From Candidatus Bathyarchaeota archaeon (lineage in GTDB: Archaea; Thermoproteota; Bathyarchaeia; TCS64): DNA of 25,848 nt. Each line of letters opens with the position of its first letter. The first letter of the stretch is position 1. Both the position numbers and the translations under genes were made by a program. Below are positions 1-7,790 of the stretch, piece after piece. The stretch lies in contig WJJC01000049.1 of the NCBI GenBank assembly GCA_014729945.1, positions 1-25,848 of the forward strand, read 5' to 3'. Under the pieces are notes generated by a model. That model was not told the origin of the DNA. It was given only the letters and a program-made list of their open reading frames with translations, and ran no database searches.

Positions 1-6
1 ATCTAG

Positions 7-287
7 GTGAGTCTGGACTTCTTTAGAAAAGAAGCTCGATCTTAAGTACGAAACACTTCATAACCGAGGCGTATTACTGGAGAGAAAACACGATCACGGC
101 TTGGAATATAACCAGTCACGACTATATACAAGATGAGATTAATCAAAGAGAAAAGTTGAACGAGGCTAATGTAATATTTACACAAATGGATAAAAGGGTG
201 ATTGAAGAGGAAAAAAGACCACTCATCCATCTATATTGGGGAGCAGCTGCTCTTATTCTACTGGTATACTTGAAAATAAGGGACTAG
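7..287 (+). pseudogene. Broken small gene, C-terminal membrane-tail protein (unrecognised)
   Basis: An open frame of 86 sense codons from 27 to the TAG at 285-287 reads like protein: a charged stretch rich in E, K, N and Q, then a hydrophobic segment near the C-terminus (LYWGAAALILLVYLK) that could be a tail anchor. It has no ATG, GTG or TTG before codon 44 and is closed upstream by a TAG at 24-26. A GTG at 7-9 in another frame gives MSLDFFRKEARS and stops at 43-45, so one base gained or lost near the A-run at 27-30 would join the two into a protein of about 93 residues. Its stop shares the palindrome CTAG (284-287) with the stop of the opposite-strand reductase gene, as at another convergent pair here. 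No family recognised. It may be a decayed gene, an assembly error or chance. Confidence 0.35.
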
Positions 288-1636
288 TCCTGAAGCTTGG
301 ATCTCGCCTCATCTATGTAGGCGACAGTCTGCTGCCTCCAAGCCTCAAACCCGATAGGGGTCTCAGGGTAAGCAGTATAATGAGCTTTAATCTGCTTCAT
401 CAGGGAAACGGTCAATCGTAGATTGTTCAGCAACCCCATACGATGTATCCCCCTGAACACCCTGCTAACCGCGTCACTGATGTTGATATCAAACTCTTCT
501 CCGAGTCCAGCTTTCATCAAATCATCTTCCTTCAGAACACCATACTTCATGCCATAATCGATATCGGTGTTATCAGTAGCTATAAGGAACCTACGGAAAA
601 TATCGAGACTCGCTTGTTTTAACCCGTAGGTGGTCATAAACTTGTGAGGATAACTCCAAAGCCCTGACTTGGATACATCATTCGCCTCTAGCGCTTTGAG
701 GATAGCCTCACCAGCATATATACCACTCTTCATAGATGGGCCAATACCCCCTCCATGAATGGGGTTCACTAGGCTCGCGGCGTCACCGATGAGCACAACG
801 CCATCACCAACCAACTGGTCCAAGGGCCTACGAGTAGGGTCGAAGCCTCCACCCATCTTGAGGGGCTTAGAGCCCTTAAAAATAGGACGAGTAACGACGT
901 GTTTATAGAACAATTCCTTAGGGTTCGGGTAGTCACCCTTCATGTAGACACCTAGGCCTGCATTCACCCGGTTATCGCTTGTGGGAAATATCCAAGTATA
1001 TCCACCGGGGGTTTTCTTCTGGTTAAGGTATATCTCACACCAATCCATGTCCTCTGGTAGTTTCTCTACTCTGCGTATCTCACGGTAGCAGAGTTCGATG
1101 TCCTCGTTTGCTATCTCCTGCTTGAAGCCCATGTGAGGTAATTTCTTTCGGACTACGCCATGGAACCCACTGGCGTCAATCACAACGTCGCTATGAAGCT
1201 CTATCTTTCCCCTGTCTTTCTTAGCGACTATACCATTTACGGCTCCGTTTTCCAGTATAGGTTCCAAAAACATAGTGGAGTCCATGAGCTCAGCTCCAGC
1301 ATCCAGCGCCTTCCCCAAAAGCCATTGCCCAAATTTAAGACGATTCAGCATATATCCCTGGAACTCCTTGTTTGCTGCTGTGAATACTGTCTCCTCGTCT
1401 GGTGAATAGACCTTGATTCCTTTTACCCTGTACTCGAAGGCCCCGTTGTCGGGTGTACCCAATTCCAGTTCATGTATATGGTGTTCTCCGACTACGTCTC
1501 CGCATACCTTGTCTCCTATGTTCTTCTCTGGTTTGATGTCTACCATGAGTACTTTTGCGTCTCTTTTGGCAAGGGTCTTAGCTGCCATGGTGCCGCCTGT
1601 TCCCGCTCCAACGATTATTGTATCATATTTCTCCAT
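284..1636 (-). CDS. Geranylgeranyl reductase family FAD-dependent oxidoreductase
   Basis: This is a flavoprotein of the geranylgeranyl/digeranylgeranylglycerophospholipid reductase family, which saturates double bonds of isoprenoid chains in archaeal ether lipids. Visible features are the N-terminal dinucleotide-binding motif VGAGTGGTMAAK with a following VLMVD strand, the KVCGD segment near residues 44-48, the GGYTWIFP motif typical of the substrate pocket, and the second FAD motif GDAASLVNPIHGGGIGPS near residues 280-300. At 450 residues the length is normal. A TTG lies three codons upstream (1645), but the ATG at 1636 starts the protein directly at EKYDTIIVGAG and is preferred. It is divergent from an HxlR regulator, with a palindrome between them. 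Related plant-type reductases act on chlorophyll precursors, so the substrate is inferred from the archaeal host. Confidence 0.85.
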   Translation of the reverse strand: MEKYDTIIVGAGTGGTMAAKTLAKRDAKVLMVDIKPEKNIGDKVCGDVVGEHHIHELELGTPDNGAFEYRVKGIKVYSPDEETVFTAANKEFQGYMLNRLKFGQWLLGKALDAGAELMDSTMFLEPILENGAVNGIVAKKDRGKIELHSDVVIDASGFHGVVRKKLPHMGFKQEIANEDIELCYREIRRVEKLPEDMDWCEIYLNQKKTPGGYTWIFPTSDNRVNAGLGVYMKGDYPNPKELFYKHVVTRPIFKGSKPLKMGGGFDPTRRPLDQLVGDGVVLIGDAASLVNPIHGGGIGPSMKSGIYAGEAILKALEANDVSKSGLWSYPHKFMTTYGLKQASLDIFRRFLIATDNTDIDYGMKYGVLKEDDLMKAGLGEEFDINISDAVSRVFRGIHRMGLLNNLRLTVSLMKQIKAHYTAYPETPIGFEAWRQQTVAYIDEARSKLQD

Positions 1637-1659
1637 CAATGACAACCTACAGTGTATTA

Positions 1660-1676
1660 GTTACACTCGGTGTAAC
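1660..1676. promoter_or_regulatory. Operator candidate: GTTACAC-TCG-GTGTAAC palindrome
   Basis: Perfect 7-bp inverted repeat with a 3-bp centre between the divergent reductase and HxlR genes. A second, overlapping inverted repeat (ACTCG at 1665-1669 and CGAGT at 1676-1680) is nested in it. Its position is about 25 bp downstream of the shared TATA box in the reductase direction, so it covers the predicted transcription start of the reductase. Dimeric winged-helix proteins bind such sites. Binding by the adjacent regulator is an inference. Confidence 0.6.
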
Positions 1677-1685
1677 GAGTAAACC

Positions 1686-1693
1686 CTTATAAA
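1686..1693. promoter_or_regulatory. Shared TATA box (CTTATAAA), divergent promoter
   Basis: The core TTATAA reads as a TATA box on both strands. On the minus strand it lies about 50 bp before the reductase ATG, giving a leader of about 30 nt. On the plus strand the expected start near 1715 lies after the GTG at 1701 but before the ATG at 1731, which argues for the ATG as the regulator's true start. Confidence 0.55.
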
Positions 1694-1730
1694 CCCTGAA
1701 GTGAGCGAAAACACACCAAGTGCACTCATC

Positions 1731-2165
1731 ATGACCACCTCAATAACCCTCAGTAACGAGCTACAGCGACTAGTGGACCATAGAATACAGCGAACACTGG
1801 AAGGAATACAGGACACTATCAACCAGATCGGTGAAAACTATGATATCAGCCCCGAAGAGATAAAAAATAACCTCCAAACCTTGGAGAAGAGCTTTATCCT
1901 CCTCTTCCAGAAATGGAATCTGGGTATTCTCTACACATTATTCCTCAAGAAAACCATGGGATTTAACGACCTGAAACGGGTTCTAGGAGTTAACTCTAGA
2001 ACCTTATCGGATAAGCTCACGTTATTAACGGAGCATGGCTATGTGGACCGTAAAGTCTACCAAGAGTCTCCACTCAGGGTGGAGTACTCGGTGACGAAGA
2101 AGGGTGAGAACACTGTGTTATTAGCCCTACCATTACTGTACTCTACCATCAGTGATAACGTTTAG
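1731..2165 (+). CDS. HxlR-type winged-helix transcriptional regulator
   Basis: A 144-residue DNA-binding protein. The C-terminal half (about residues 60-140) is a winged helix of HxlR type: a WNLGILYTLF helix, the recognition region FNDLKRVLGVNSRTLSDKLTLL, and a wing ending EYSVTKKGENTV. The N-terminal 55 residues are predicted helical and charged and may serve dimerisation. The frame opens at a GTG (1701) ten codons earlier, but that codon is only 8 bp from the TATA box, so the ATG at 1731 is favoured. The divergent lipid reductase and the palindrome at 1660-1676 suggest that it controls its neighbour, its own gene, or both. No ligand domain is visible. Confidence 0.75.
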   Translation: MTTSITLSNELQRLVDHRIQRTLEGIQDTINQIGENYDISPEEIKNNLQTLEKSFILLFQKWNLGILYTLFLKKTMGFNDLKRVLGVNSRTLSDKLTLLTEHGYVDRKVYQESPLRVEYSVTKKGENTVLLALPLLYSTISDNV

Positions 2166-2209
2166 AGACAATCTGATTCATAAACAAGGATTCAGATAAT
2201 GTATCTATA

Positions 2210-3040
2210 ATGTCAAGAGTCGCTGTTGTAAAAGGTGCAAGGAGTTTAGAGCCAGTATATAAGGCAATGGAGTTAATTGATTATCATGAACCCTTAGAAC
2301 CTTATGGTACTGTCTTGATCAAAGTCAATCTAATCACTAGCCACACATATGAGACAGGGATCACCACGGACCCAGTGGTCGTCGAGGCGGTGATCAAAAA
2401 AGTACAGGAACTCGATAAAAGCGCCTTAGTAGTAGAGACGGATGGAGGTATAACTTCACCGGACACAGCCATTCACGAGACCGGTATGATGGAGATAATT
2501 GAGCGATTGGGGGCGGAGTATGTTAACATGAGAAAACTCCAAGACAAAGTAGAACTCAAAGTCGAGAACCCCAAGAAGATAGCAAAGTTCAAAGTTGCGC
2601 GAATTGCTAAAGAGTACCCTATTATCACAGTGCCAACAATGAAGACACTGCATCACACAGGCATCACCATGGGACTCAAGAACATGTTCGGTATGCTAAC
2701 CACTCGCAGGAAATACCCTATGCATCGCTACGGTATGAACAATGTGATATACGATATATGCAAGACACTACCGCCATCACTCAGCGTGATTGATGGATTC
2801 TACGGGAAATCAGGTAAAGGTCCATGGAAAGGTACACCAGTCAAAATGGATACCATCATTGCCAGTCAGGACTCTGTTGCTGCGGACGCTGTCGCTGCGC
2901 GCTGCATTGGGATGGATCCATGGAACATTGACCATGTCAAATGGCTTCACGAAGCTAGGTTAGGCGAGATCGATGATATAGAGATCGTTGGTGATGGAGT
3001 AGAGGCGGTCTATCAGAAATGGGATCTTGGTCTCGACTAG
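2210..3040 (+). CDS. DUF362 domain protein
   Basis: A 276-residue protein that matches the DUF362 family by the N-terminal VAVVKG strand, VLIKVNL near residues 35-41, a VVETDGG segment, and GITMGLKNMFGMLTTRRKYPMHR near 150-173, where the KN and histidine residues are characteristic. The biochemical role of the family is unsettled; many members carry a C-terminal 2x[4Fe-4S] ferredoxin module. That module is absent here, so no redox role can be read from the sequence. It lies 39 bp upstream of the molybdopterin oxidoreductase on the same strand, but a TATA-like box in the gap suggests separate transcription. No Shine-Dalgarno sequence is seen before the ATG. Confidence 0.75.
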   Translation: MSRVAVVKGARSLEPVYKAMELIDYHEPLEPYGTVLIKVNLITSHTYETGITTDPVVVEAVIKKVQELDKSALVVETDGGITSPDTAIHETGMMEIIERLGAEYVNMRKLQDKVELKVENPKKIAKFKVARIAKEYPIITVPTMKTLHHTGITMGLKNMFGMLTTRRKYPMHRYGMNNVIYDICKTLPPSLSVIDGFYGKSGKGPWKGTPVKMDTIIASQDSVAADAVAARCIGMDPWNIDHVKWLHEARLGEIDDIEIVGDGVEAVYQKWDLGLD

Positions 3041-3043
3041 AAG

Positions 3044-3050
3044 TTTATTA
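3044..3050 (+). promoter_or_regulatory. TATA-like box for leaderless TTG start
   Basis: TTTATTA lies about 32 bp upstream of the TTG at 3080, which has no Shine-Dalgarno sequence. This spacing would put transcription initiation at or just before the start codon, so the mRNA is probably leaderless or nearly so. Confidence 0.4.
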
Positions 3051-3079
3051 ATGAAAAAGCCTCTAAAGTTGGGAACAAT

Positions 3080-5158
3080 TTGAGAAGCATCCCTATCGCA
3101 TGTAACTTTGACTGCGGAGGAGGTTGCGCCCTCCTAGCCCACATGGAAGACGGTAAAATAAAAAGGATAACAGACAACCCACTGGGAGGAAACTATCTCA
3201 AGGGATGCATCAAAGGATATCAACTACAACACATGCAATATCACCCAGACAGACTCACAAAACCCCTCATCAGAACAGGGGTAAGAGGAACAGGCAAATA
3301 TAGGGAAGCCACTTGGAGAGAAGCACTGGATATTGTGGCTGAGAAACTGTTGGAGATCCGGGAGAAGCATGGCCCCGAATCAGTGATATTTCTCGGAGGC
3401 TCAGGCGCAACAAGGGGAGCGCTTCATAACACATCCAGGCTACCTAAACGATTTCTTAGCAAGTATGGAGGTTATACCGAACTTAATCGAAGCTATAGTG
3501 TTGCAGCAGTAGAATATACCACACCATACGTTCTTGGAACCCTTGACGTAGGTTTAGATCCAGCGACCATCCAACACAGCGAATTAATAGTTCTCTGGGG
3601 CGCTAATATTGTTGACACCCGGTTCGGGGGAAGTCTGGAATCCTATATACGGGAAGCACGTAAGCGAGGTGTACGTGTCGTGGGAATTGAACCTAGACGA
3701 ACCAACACAATTAAAACACTATGCACTGACTGGGTACAGATTCTCCCAAGCACTGATACAGCGTTGATGCTAGGGATACTCTATGAACTAATCAAAAATG
3801 ATGGCGTGGATCGGGATTATGCCGCGAAATACACGTACGGTTTCAATGACTTGAAGAACTATGTTCTCGGTGTAAATGATAATACGCCCAAGACTCCGGA
3901 GTGGGTTGAAGAAGTATCAGGTACACCGATCCATCAAACCCAGCTGCTCGCTAAGTTATTGGGAACACATCATCCGGTTTGTCTTATACCAGGGTTAAGC
4001 ATACAACGTACTATTGGTGGTGAGGACGCCGTAAGACTCAGCATAGCCATTCAAGCAACCACAGGCAACCTTGGCGTCCTCGGTGGCTCAACAGGAAGCC
4101 ATACAGGATATATAAGTAGACCCCAAGTAGAAGCCATTAGTGTCCCTGAGAACCCGACCGGGTTGATTACTCCGACTTATACTTGGCCTGACGCGATCCT
4201 GGAGGGAACAGTCGGAGGATATCCTTCAGATATTAAGGTAATCTATAATGTGGGTGGGAACTATCTTGTTCAAGGAAGCGATGTCCAGAAAAATATAGAG
4301 GCGTTTAAGAAAGTGGATTTCTCCGTTAACCATGAACGCTTCCTCACAACAACCGCTAAGTACTGTGACGTGGTTCTGCCGACAACCACGTTCCTTGAAA
4401 GATATGATATCATCACGGGAGGTGGAAACTTTGTCGTATTCTCCAACAAGGTTTATGATCCGTTACCCGGCACAATGCATGATTATGATATCTTCTGCGA
4501 ACTAGCCAAACGAATGGGATTCCTTTATGAATTCAGTGAGAACAGAACCAAAGAAGAGTGGCTAAGATTCTTCGTAAAAAACTCCGAGATACCAGATTAT
4601 GACGAGTTTAAGACAAACGGCATCTACTGGGGAAAAGAACAGAAAAGGGTAAGTCTAGGGGACTTTATCCATGATCCAGAGAAACATCCGCTAAAGACCC
4701 CCTCGGGCAGGATTCAGTTACGCTCAGAAGAGTTTGAAGCCGAGGGAGGTACACGGATTCCTGTTTATCGATCATTCAAGGTATCTGATGATTATCCACT
4801 GCGTCTCATTACGCCTAAGAGCCGTTATCGGATTCACAGCCAGAATTATAACATCAAATGGTTCAGGGAACGTGAGACCCACGCGGCGTGGATAAACCCA
4901 AGGGACGCGCAAACCAGAGATATAAAACAGGGAGACTTGGTACACGTCTTTAGCCCAAGAGGAGTAACTAGAATCGAGGCATATGTCACCGAGGACATTA
5001 TGCAGGGGGTGATCTGTATACAGGAAGGGGTTTGGCCAAGATTCGAAGGGGATGTTGAAGTAAATGGATCAGTTAATGTTCTTACATCCACGGAACCAAC
5101 GTTACCTAGTTTTGGTTCAAGAACTCACAGCGTAATTGTGCAGGTAGAAAAAGTATAG
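3080..5158 (+). CDS. Molybdopterin (bis-MGD) oxidoreductase, DMSO reductase superfamily
   Basis: A 692-residue catalytic subunit of the molybdenum/tungsten bis-MGD family. Residues 8, 12, 16 and 43 form a Cys-x3-Cys-x3-Cys-x26-Cys [4Fe-4S] site. The segment NRSYSVAAVEY places a serine (S140) where DMSO/TMAO reductases carry their metal ligand, rather than Cys or Sec. WGANIVDTR and VVGIEPRRT segments contact the cofactor, and residues about 575-690 form the C-terminal dinucleotide-binding domain (YPLRLITPKSRYRIHSQ). No Tat signal precedes the cluster, so the enzyme is cytosolic. No ferredoxin-like or membrane partner subunit is adjacent, which is unusual for the class. The start is TTG; no in-frame ATG fits. 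The substrate cannot be told: reductase, hydroxylase and hydratase functions all occur in this branch. Confidence 0.88.
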   Translation: MRSIPIACNFDCGGGCALLAHMEDGKIKRITDNPLGGNYLKGCIKGYQLQHMQYHPDRLTKPLIRTGVRGTGKYREATWREALDIVAEKLLEIREKHGPESVIFLGGSGATRGALHNTSRLPKRFLSKYGGYTELNRSYSVAAVEYTTPYVLGTLDVGLDPATIQHSELIVLWGANIVDTRFGGSLESYIREARKRGVRVVGIEPRRTNTIKTLCTDWVQILPSTDTALMLGILYELIKNDGVDRDYAAKYTYGFNDLKNYVLGVNDNTPKTPEWVEEVSGTPIHQTQLLAKLLGTHHPVCLIPGLSIQRTIGGEDAVRLSIAIQATTGNLGVLGGSTGSHTGYISRPQVEAISVPENPTGLITPTYTWPDAILEGTVGGYPSDIKVIYNVGGNYLVQGSDVQKNIEAFKKVDFSVNHERFLTTTAKYCDVVLPTTTFLERYDIITGGGNFVVFSNKVYDPLPGTMHDYDIFCELAKRMGFLYEFSENRTKEEWLRFFVKNSEIPDYDEFKTNGIYWGKEQKRVSLGDFIHDPEKHPLKTPSGRIQLRSEEFEAEGGTRIPVYRSFKVSDDYPLRLITPKSRYRIHSQNYNIKWFRERETHAAWINPRDAQTRDIKQGDLVHVFSPRGVTRIEAYVTEDIMQGVICIQEGVWPRFEGDVEVNGSVNVLTSTEPTLPSFGSRTHSVIVQVEKV

Positions 5159-5220
5159 ACAAAGGATTAGACTGATTACGCAAAATATTATCTATTAGCA
5201 CCGAGTCTTTTCACGTTAAT

Positions 5221-6384
5221 ATGAAGAAGATACTTGAAGACATTAAGATACTTGACTTCACGCACGTCTGGTTTGGCCCATATACAACCATGATGCTAGC
5301 CGAACTGGGAGCAGAAGTAATCAAGGTAGAACCACCGTGGGGAACAATCGGGAGACTAGGCCCAGGAGAGATCTATGAAGGCGTATCAACCACATTCTAC
5401 GCGTTAAACCTCAACAAGAAAGACATCGCCATGGATCTCAAAAACCCGGAGGTCAAAGAGATGATCAAGGAACTGGTTAAACAGAGCGATGTGGTGATCC
5501 AAAATTTCGCCCCGGGAACCATGGAACGCCTCGGACTGGGCTACGACCAGCTTCAGGAATGGAACCCCAAGATCATCTACGCAGCCCTAAGCGGATTCGG
5601 ACAAACCGGACCCTACAGCAGATACGGCTCATACGCAGTAGTAGCTGAAGCTATAAGCGGCCACACATACGCCACGGGCAAGAACTATGACTATGAGGGA
5701 CCACCCATCAACATGGCGGGTGCCCTAGGAGACCTAGGGCCAGCCATGTACGCTGCCTTCAGCATAGTAGCAGCCATCAGGCACCGGGATAAGACAGGGA
5801 GAGGCCAAATGATCGATGTATGCCAGGTGGACACCATGGTAGCATTCAACTGCTGCGCCAGCGTCGCCTATGACCTATTCAAGGAGAGCCCCATCGATAG
5901 ACGCCAAGATAGACCAAAGGACCCCCAGAGGATCTGGGGTATACTTCCTGTGAAGGATGGATGGATACAGATAGCAGGGGAAAGAAGTAAGGCTATCGAG
6001 AACCTGAAAAAGGAACTAGATGTGGATGAGGTTAACAAAGATATGGTGCTGGAGCGCATCAAGAACATGACTAGAAAAGAGGCCTTCGACTGGCTAGCCA
6101 AACTAGGGTTCCCATGCGCACCCATCTATGAAGCCTATGAAGCCATAGACGACCCTCACCTGAAGGCGAGGGAGATGTGGGTCGAGGTAGACCACAAGGC
6201 GGCTGGAAAACACAAGGTACCCAACTTCCCGGTAAAGTTCAGCGAGACACCTGGTGAGGTAGTGAGCCCAGCGCCTATGCTTGGGCAGCATACCCGGGAG
6301 GTCTTGAAGAAGAAGCTGGGTAAGACAGATGAGGAGCTTGATAGCTTAGAGAAACAGGGTGCAATCATCCAGTGGAAGGAGTAA
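5221..6384 (+). CDS. CaiB/BaiF-type (class III) CoA transferase
   Basis: A 387-residue class III CoA transferase, an enzyme that moves CoA between carboxylic acids through an enzyme-bound aspartyl anhydride. Supporting features are the N-terminal ILDFTHVWFGPYTTMMLAELGAE region, VIQNFAPGTMERLGLGYDQL, YAALSGFGQTGPY, and catalytic Asp171 in GALGDLGPAMYAAF followed by RHRDKTGRGQMIDVCQVD. Length is typical. A TATA-like AAATATTA at 5183-5190 precedes it by about 35 bp, so it likely has its own promoter although it follows the molybdopterin gene by only 62 bp. The neighbourhood suggests anaerobic catabolism of an organic acid through its CoA ester, but the substrate is not readable. Base composition is somewhat more GC-rich than the upstream gene. 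Confidence 0.9.
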   Translation: MKKILEDIKILDFTHVWFGPYTTMMLAELGAEVIKVEPPWGTIGRLGPGEIYEGVSTTFYALNLNKKDIAMDLKNPEVKEMIKELVKQSDVVIQNFAPGTMERLGLGYDQLQEWNPKIIYAALSGFGQTGPYSRYGSYAVVAEAISGHTYATGKNYDYEGPPINMAGALGDLGPAMYAAFSIVAAIRHRDKTGRGQMIDVCQVDTMVAFNCCASVAYDLFKESPIDRRQDRPKDPQRIWGILPVKDGWIQIAGERSKAIENLKKELDVDEVNKDMVLERIKNMTRKEAFDWLAKLGFPCAPIYEAYEAIDDPHLKAREMWVEVDHKAAGKHKVPNFPVKFSETPGEVVSPAPMLGQHTREVLKKKLGKTDEELDSLEKQGAIIQWKE

Positions 6385-6389
6385 TCCTT

Positions 6390-6959
6390 CTACCTAGAAA
6401 CAAATTTATTATTCTTCACATAATACCTGTAATTTTTCGGTAGGTCCCGTGTTACCCCTATCCTATGACTGGTCTCCACCTCAGGGTCAAATTGATTATC
6501 CAAGATATACACAGGGCTGCTCTTTTTCGTAATATCAACTCCGTTCAGACGCTTATCCACATCCAGTGCCAATGTGAGTTTACCGGGTCCACTTGTTAGA
6601 TCCTTGATGTTCTTCACAGGTCGATTCTGTTTCATATCTTCTATCCCCATAGTGGGCTCTATGGCGCGTATGAGTATACCGCCAACCCCCCTTTCGTGGG
6701 CGATGACGTTAAGCATCCAGTACTGGTGGACATTATAGATGAATAAATGCCCCGGCTCCTCAAACATAACTTGGTTATAGGTCTTCAAACCATCATAAGC
6801 ACGGCTTGCCGGATCATCTCCACCAAAATATGCCTCGGTCTCGACAATTACACCTTCTAGAAGCTTGTCACCAAGTCTACGCACCAGTATCTTGCCCAGA
6901 ATATCCCGGGCAACCACATCTGTTTTACGGTTATAGAAGCTCATTGAAATTACTGACAC
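6390..6959 (-). CDS. 3-methyladenine DNA glycosylase (AAG/MPG family)
   Basis: A 189-residue base-excision repair enzyme of the alkyladenine glycosylase family, which removes alkylated and deaminated purines from DNA. The motif VETEAYFGGDDPASRA (residues 39-54) contains the general-base glutamate position (E40), and the family pattern continues with MFEEPGHLFIYNVHQYWMLNVI, GGILIRAIEP and SGPGKLTLALDV. Human AAG has YVYIIYGMYFCMN at the equivalent place, so YNVHQYWMLN is a mild variant. The ATG at 6959 lies about 25 bp from the centre of a minus-strand TATAAA, fitting a leaderless mRNA; a second Met is at residue 6. It converges with the CoA transferase, with 5 bp between the two stops. Confidence 0.87.
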   Translation of the reverse strand: MSVISMSFYNRKTDVVARDILGKILVRRLGDKLLEGVIVETEAYFGGDDPASRAYDGLKTYNQVMFEEPGHLFIYNVHQYWMLNVIAHERGVGGILIRAIEPTMGIEDMKQNRPVKNIKDLTSGPGKLTLALDVDKRLNGVDITKKSSPVYILDNQFDPEVETSHRIGVTRDLPKNYRYYVKNNKFVSR

Positions 6960-6980
6960 GCAAAAACCTATACCTTAATG

Positions 6981-6988
6981 ATTTATAG
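6981..6988. promoter_or_regulatory. Divergent TATA region for glycosylase and phosphatase genes
   Basis: On the minus strand this reads CTATAAAT, a strong TATA box whose expected start site (about 6958) coincides with the glycosylase ATG. On the plus strand ATTTATAG could serve the phosphatase gene, with an expected start near 7010. Confidence 0.5.
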
Positions 6989-7014
6989 CTCCTGCTGATA
7001 CCCTTAAGGAGCTA
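6986..7014. promoter_or_regulatory. Inverted repeat TAGCTCC...GGAGCTA covering the RBS
   Basis: Perfect 7-bp inverted repeat with a 15-nt spacer. The right arm (7008-7014) includes the Shine-Dalgarno sequence AAGGAG (7006-7011) of the phosphatase gene. If transcribed from upstream it would hide the ribosome-binding site; if transcription starts near 7010 it can only be a DNA operator. Confidence 0.4.
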
Positions 7015-7016
7015 GA

Positions 7017-7790
7017 ATGGACTGGAAAAAATTACTCTATAAACTATCTCATAATATACAAGACAAGGTAATCAACGAGATACCAAAAAGAGGACGACTA
7101 ACCAGTAAAAAATTCAAAGAGCTATTAGACAACAAGGCGCAACACGCTATTATCGATACCCTTATAGAGGAAAATATAAGCGCCCAGCTCATAAGCGAGG
7201 AGGGAGACAGATTATTAGGTGATGGAGAATTCGTGATCACAGCCGACCCCGTGGATGGCACCACTAACCTGAGCAGAGGACTCCAGCCATCAGTGTTAAG
7301 CCTAAGCGTAGCCACCTCACCCCATCAAGAAGATGTGATAGCCGGTATAGTAACCAATTTCTACACAGGGCAAACATATTACGCTGATAAAAAACGTGGA
7401 GCCACGCTTGAGGACATGCCCATCGAGCCCAGCAGATACATCCAGTACAAGGATGGACTCATCGGCACGGACCTCAGTAAGAAACCGAGACTAGACAAGA
7501 CCACCGGGATAATAACCAAGGCCCTTCATATGAGAGCAGAGGGATGTAGTGCAGCTAGTCTTTGCCATGTAGCGGAGGGAGTACTGGACGCTCACATCGA
7601 CTTCAGGGGCACAGTACGAGCCACAGACATTAGCGCAGGGTTATTCATTTTAAAAGAAGCAGGGGGGTATTACAGTGTAAATGATAAATTATTCGGACCC
7701 CTCCCGTTAACACGTGAGACAAGATGTACGGTGATAGCTGCCAACACTAAGAGACTACTGGACGAGATAGAAAGCCTGATAGACCTATGA
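7017..7790 (+). CDS. Inositol monophosphatase / FBPase IV family sugar phosphatase
   Basis: A 257-residue Mg2+-dependent phosphatase of the IMPase superfamily. The metal-site motifs are present in order: ISEEG (E61, E62), ADPVDGTTN (D77, D80, residues 76-84) and RATDISAGLFILKEAGG (D204). Archaeal members often act on both inositol-1-phosphate and fructose-1,6-bisphosphate, so a role in gluconeogenesis or inositol metabolism is possible; sequence alone cannot decide. The usual WD of the third motif is TD, but the aspartate is kept. A good Shine-Dalgarno sequence (AAGGAG, 7006-7011) lies 5 nt before the ATG. Its stop overlaps the sfsA start in ATGA (7787-7790), so the two are translationally coupled. 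Confidence 0.85.
   Translation: MDWKKLLYKLSHNIQDKVINEIPKRGRLTSKKFKELLDNKAQHAIIDTLIEENISAQLISEEGDRLLGDGEFVITADPVDGTTNLSRGLQPSVLSLSVATSPHQEDVIAGIVTNFYTGQTYYADKKRGATLEDMPIEPSRYIQYKDGLIGTDLSKKPRLDKTTGIITKALHMRAEGCSAASLCHVAEGVLDAHIDFRGTVRATDISAGLFILKEAGGYYSVNDKLFGPLPLTRETRCTVIAANTKRLLDEIESLIDL

Noticed and set aside
42..230. Minus-strand 62-residue hydrophobic frame
   Set aside because: It is antisense to the better plus-strand frame ending at 287, has no family features, and its hydrophobicity follows from the opposite strand's charged codons.
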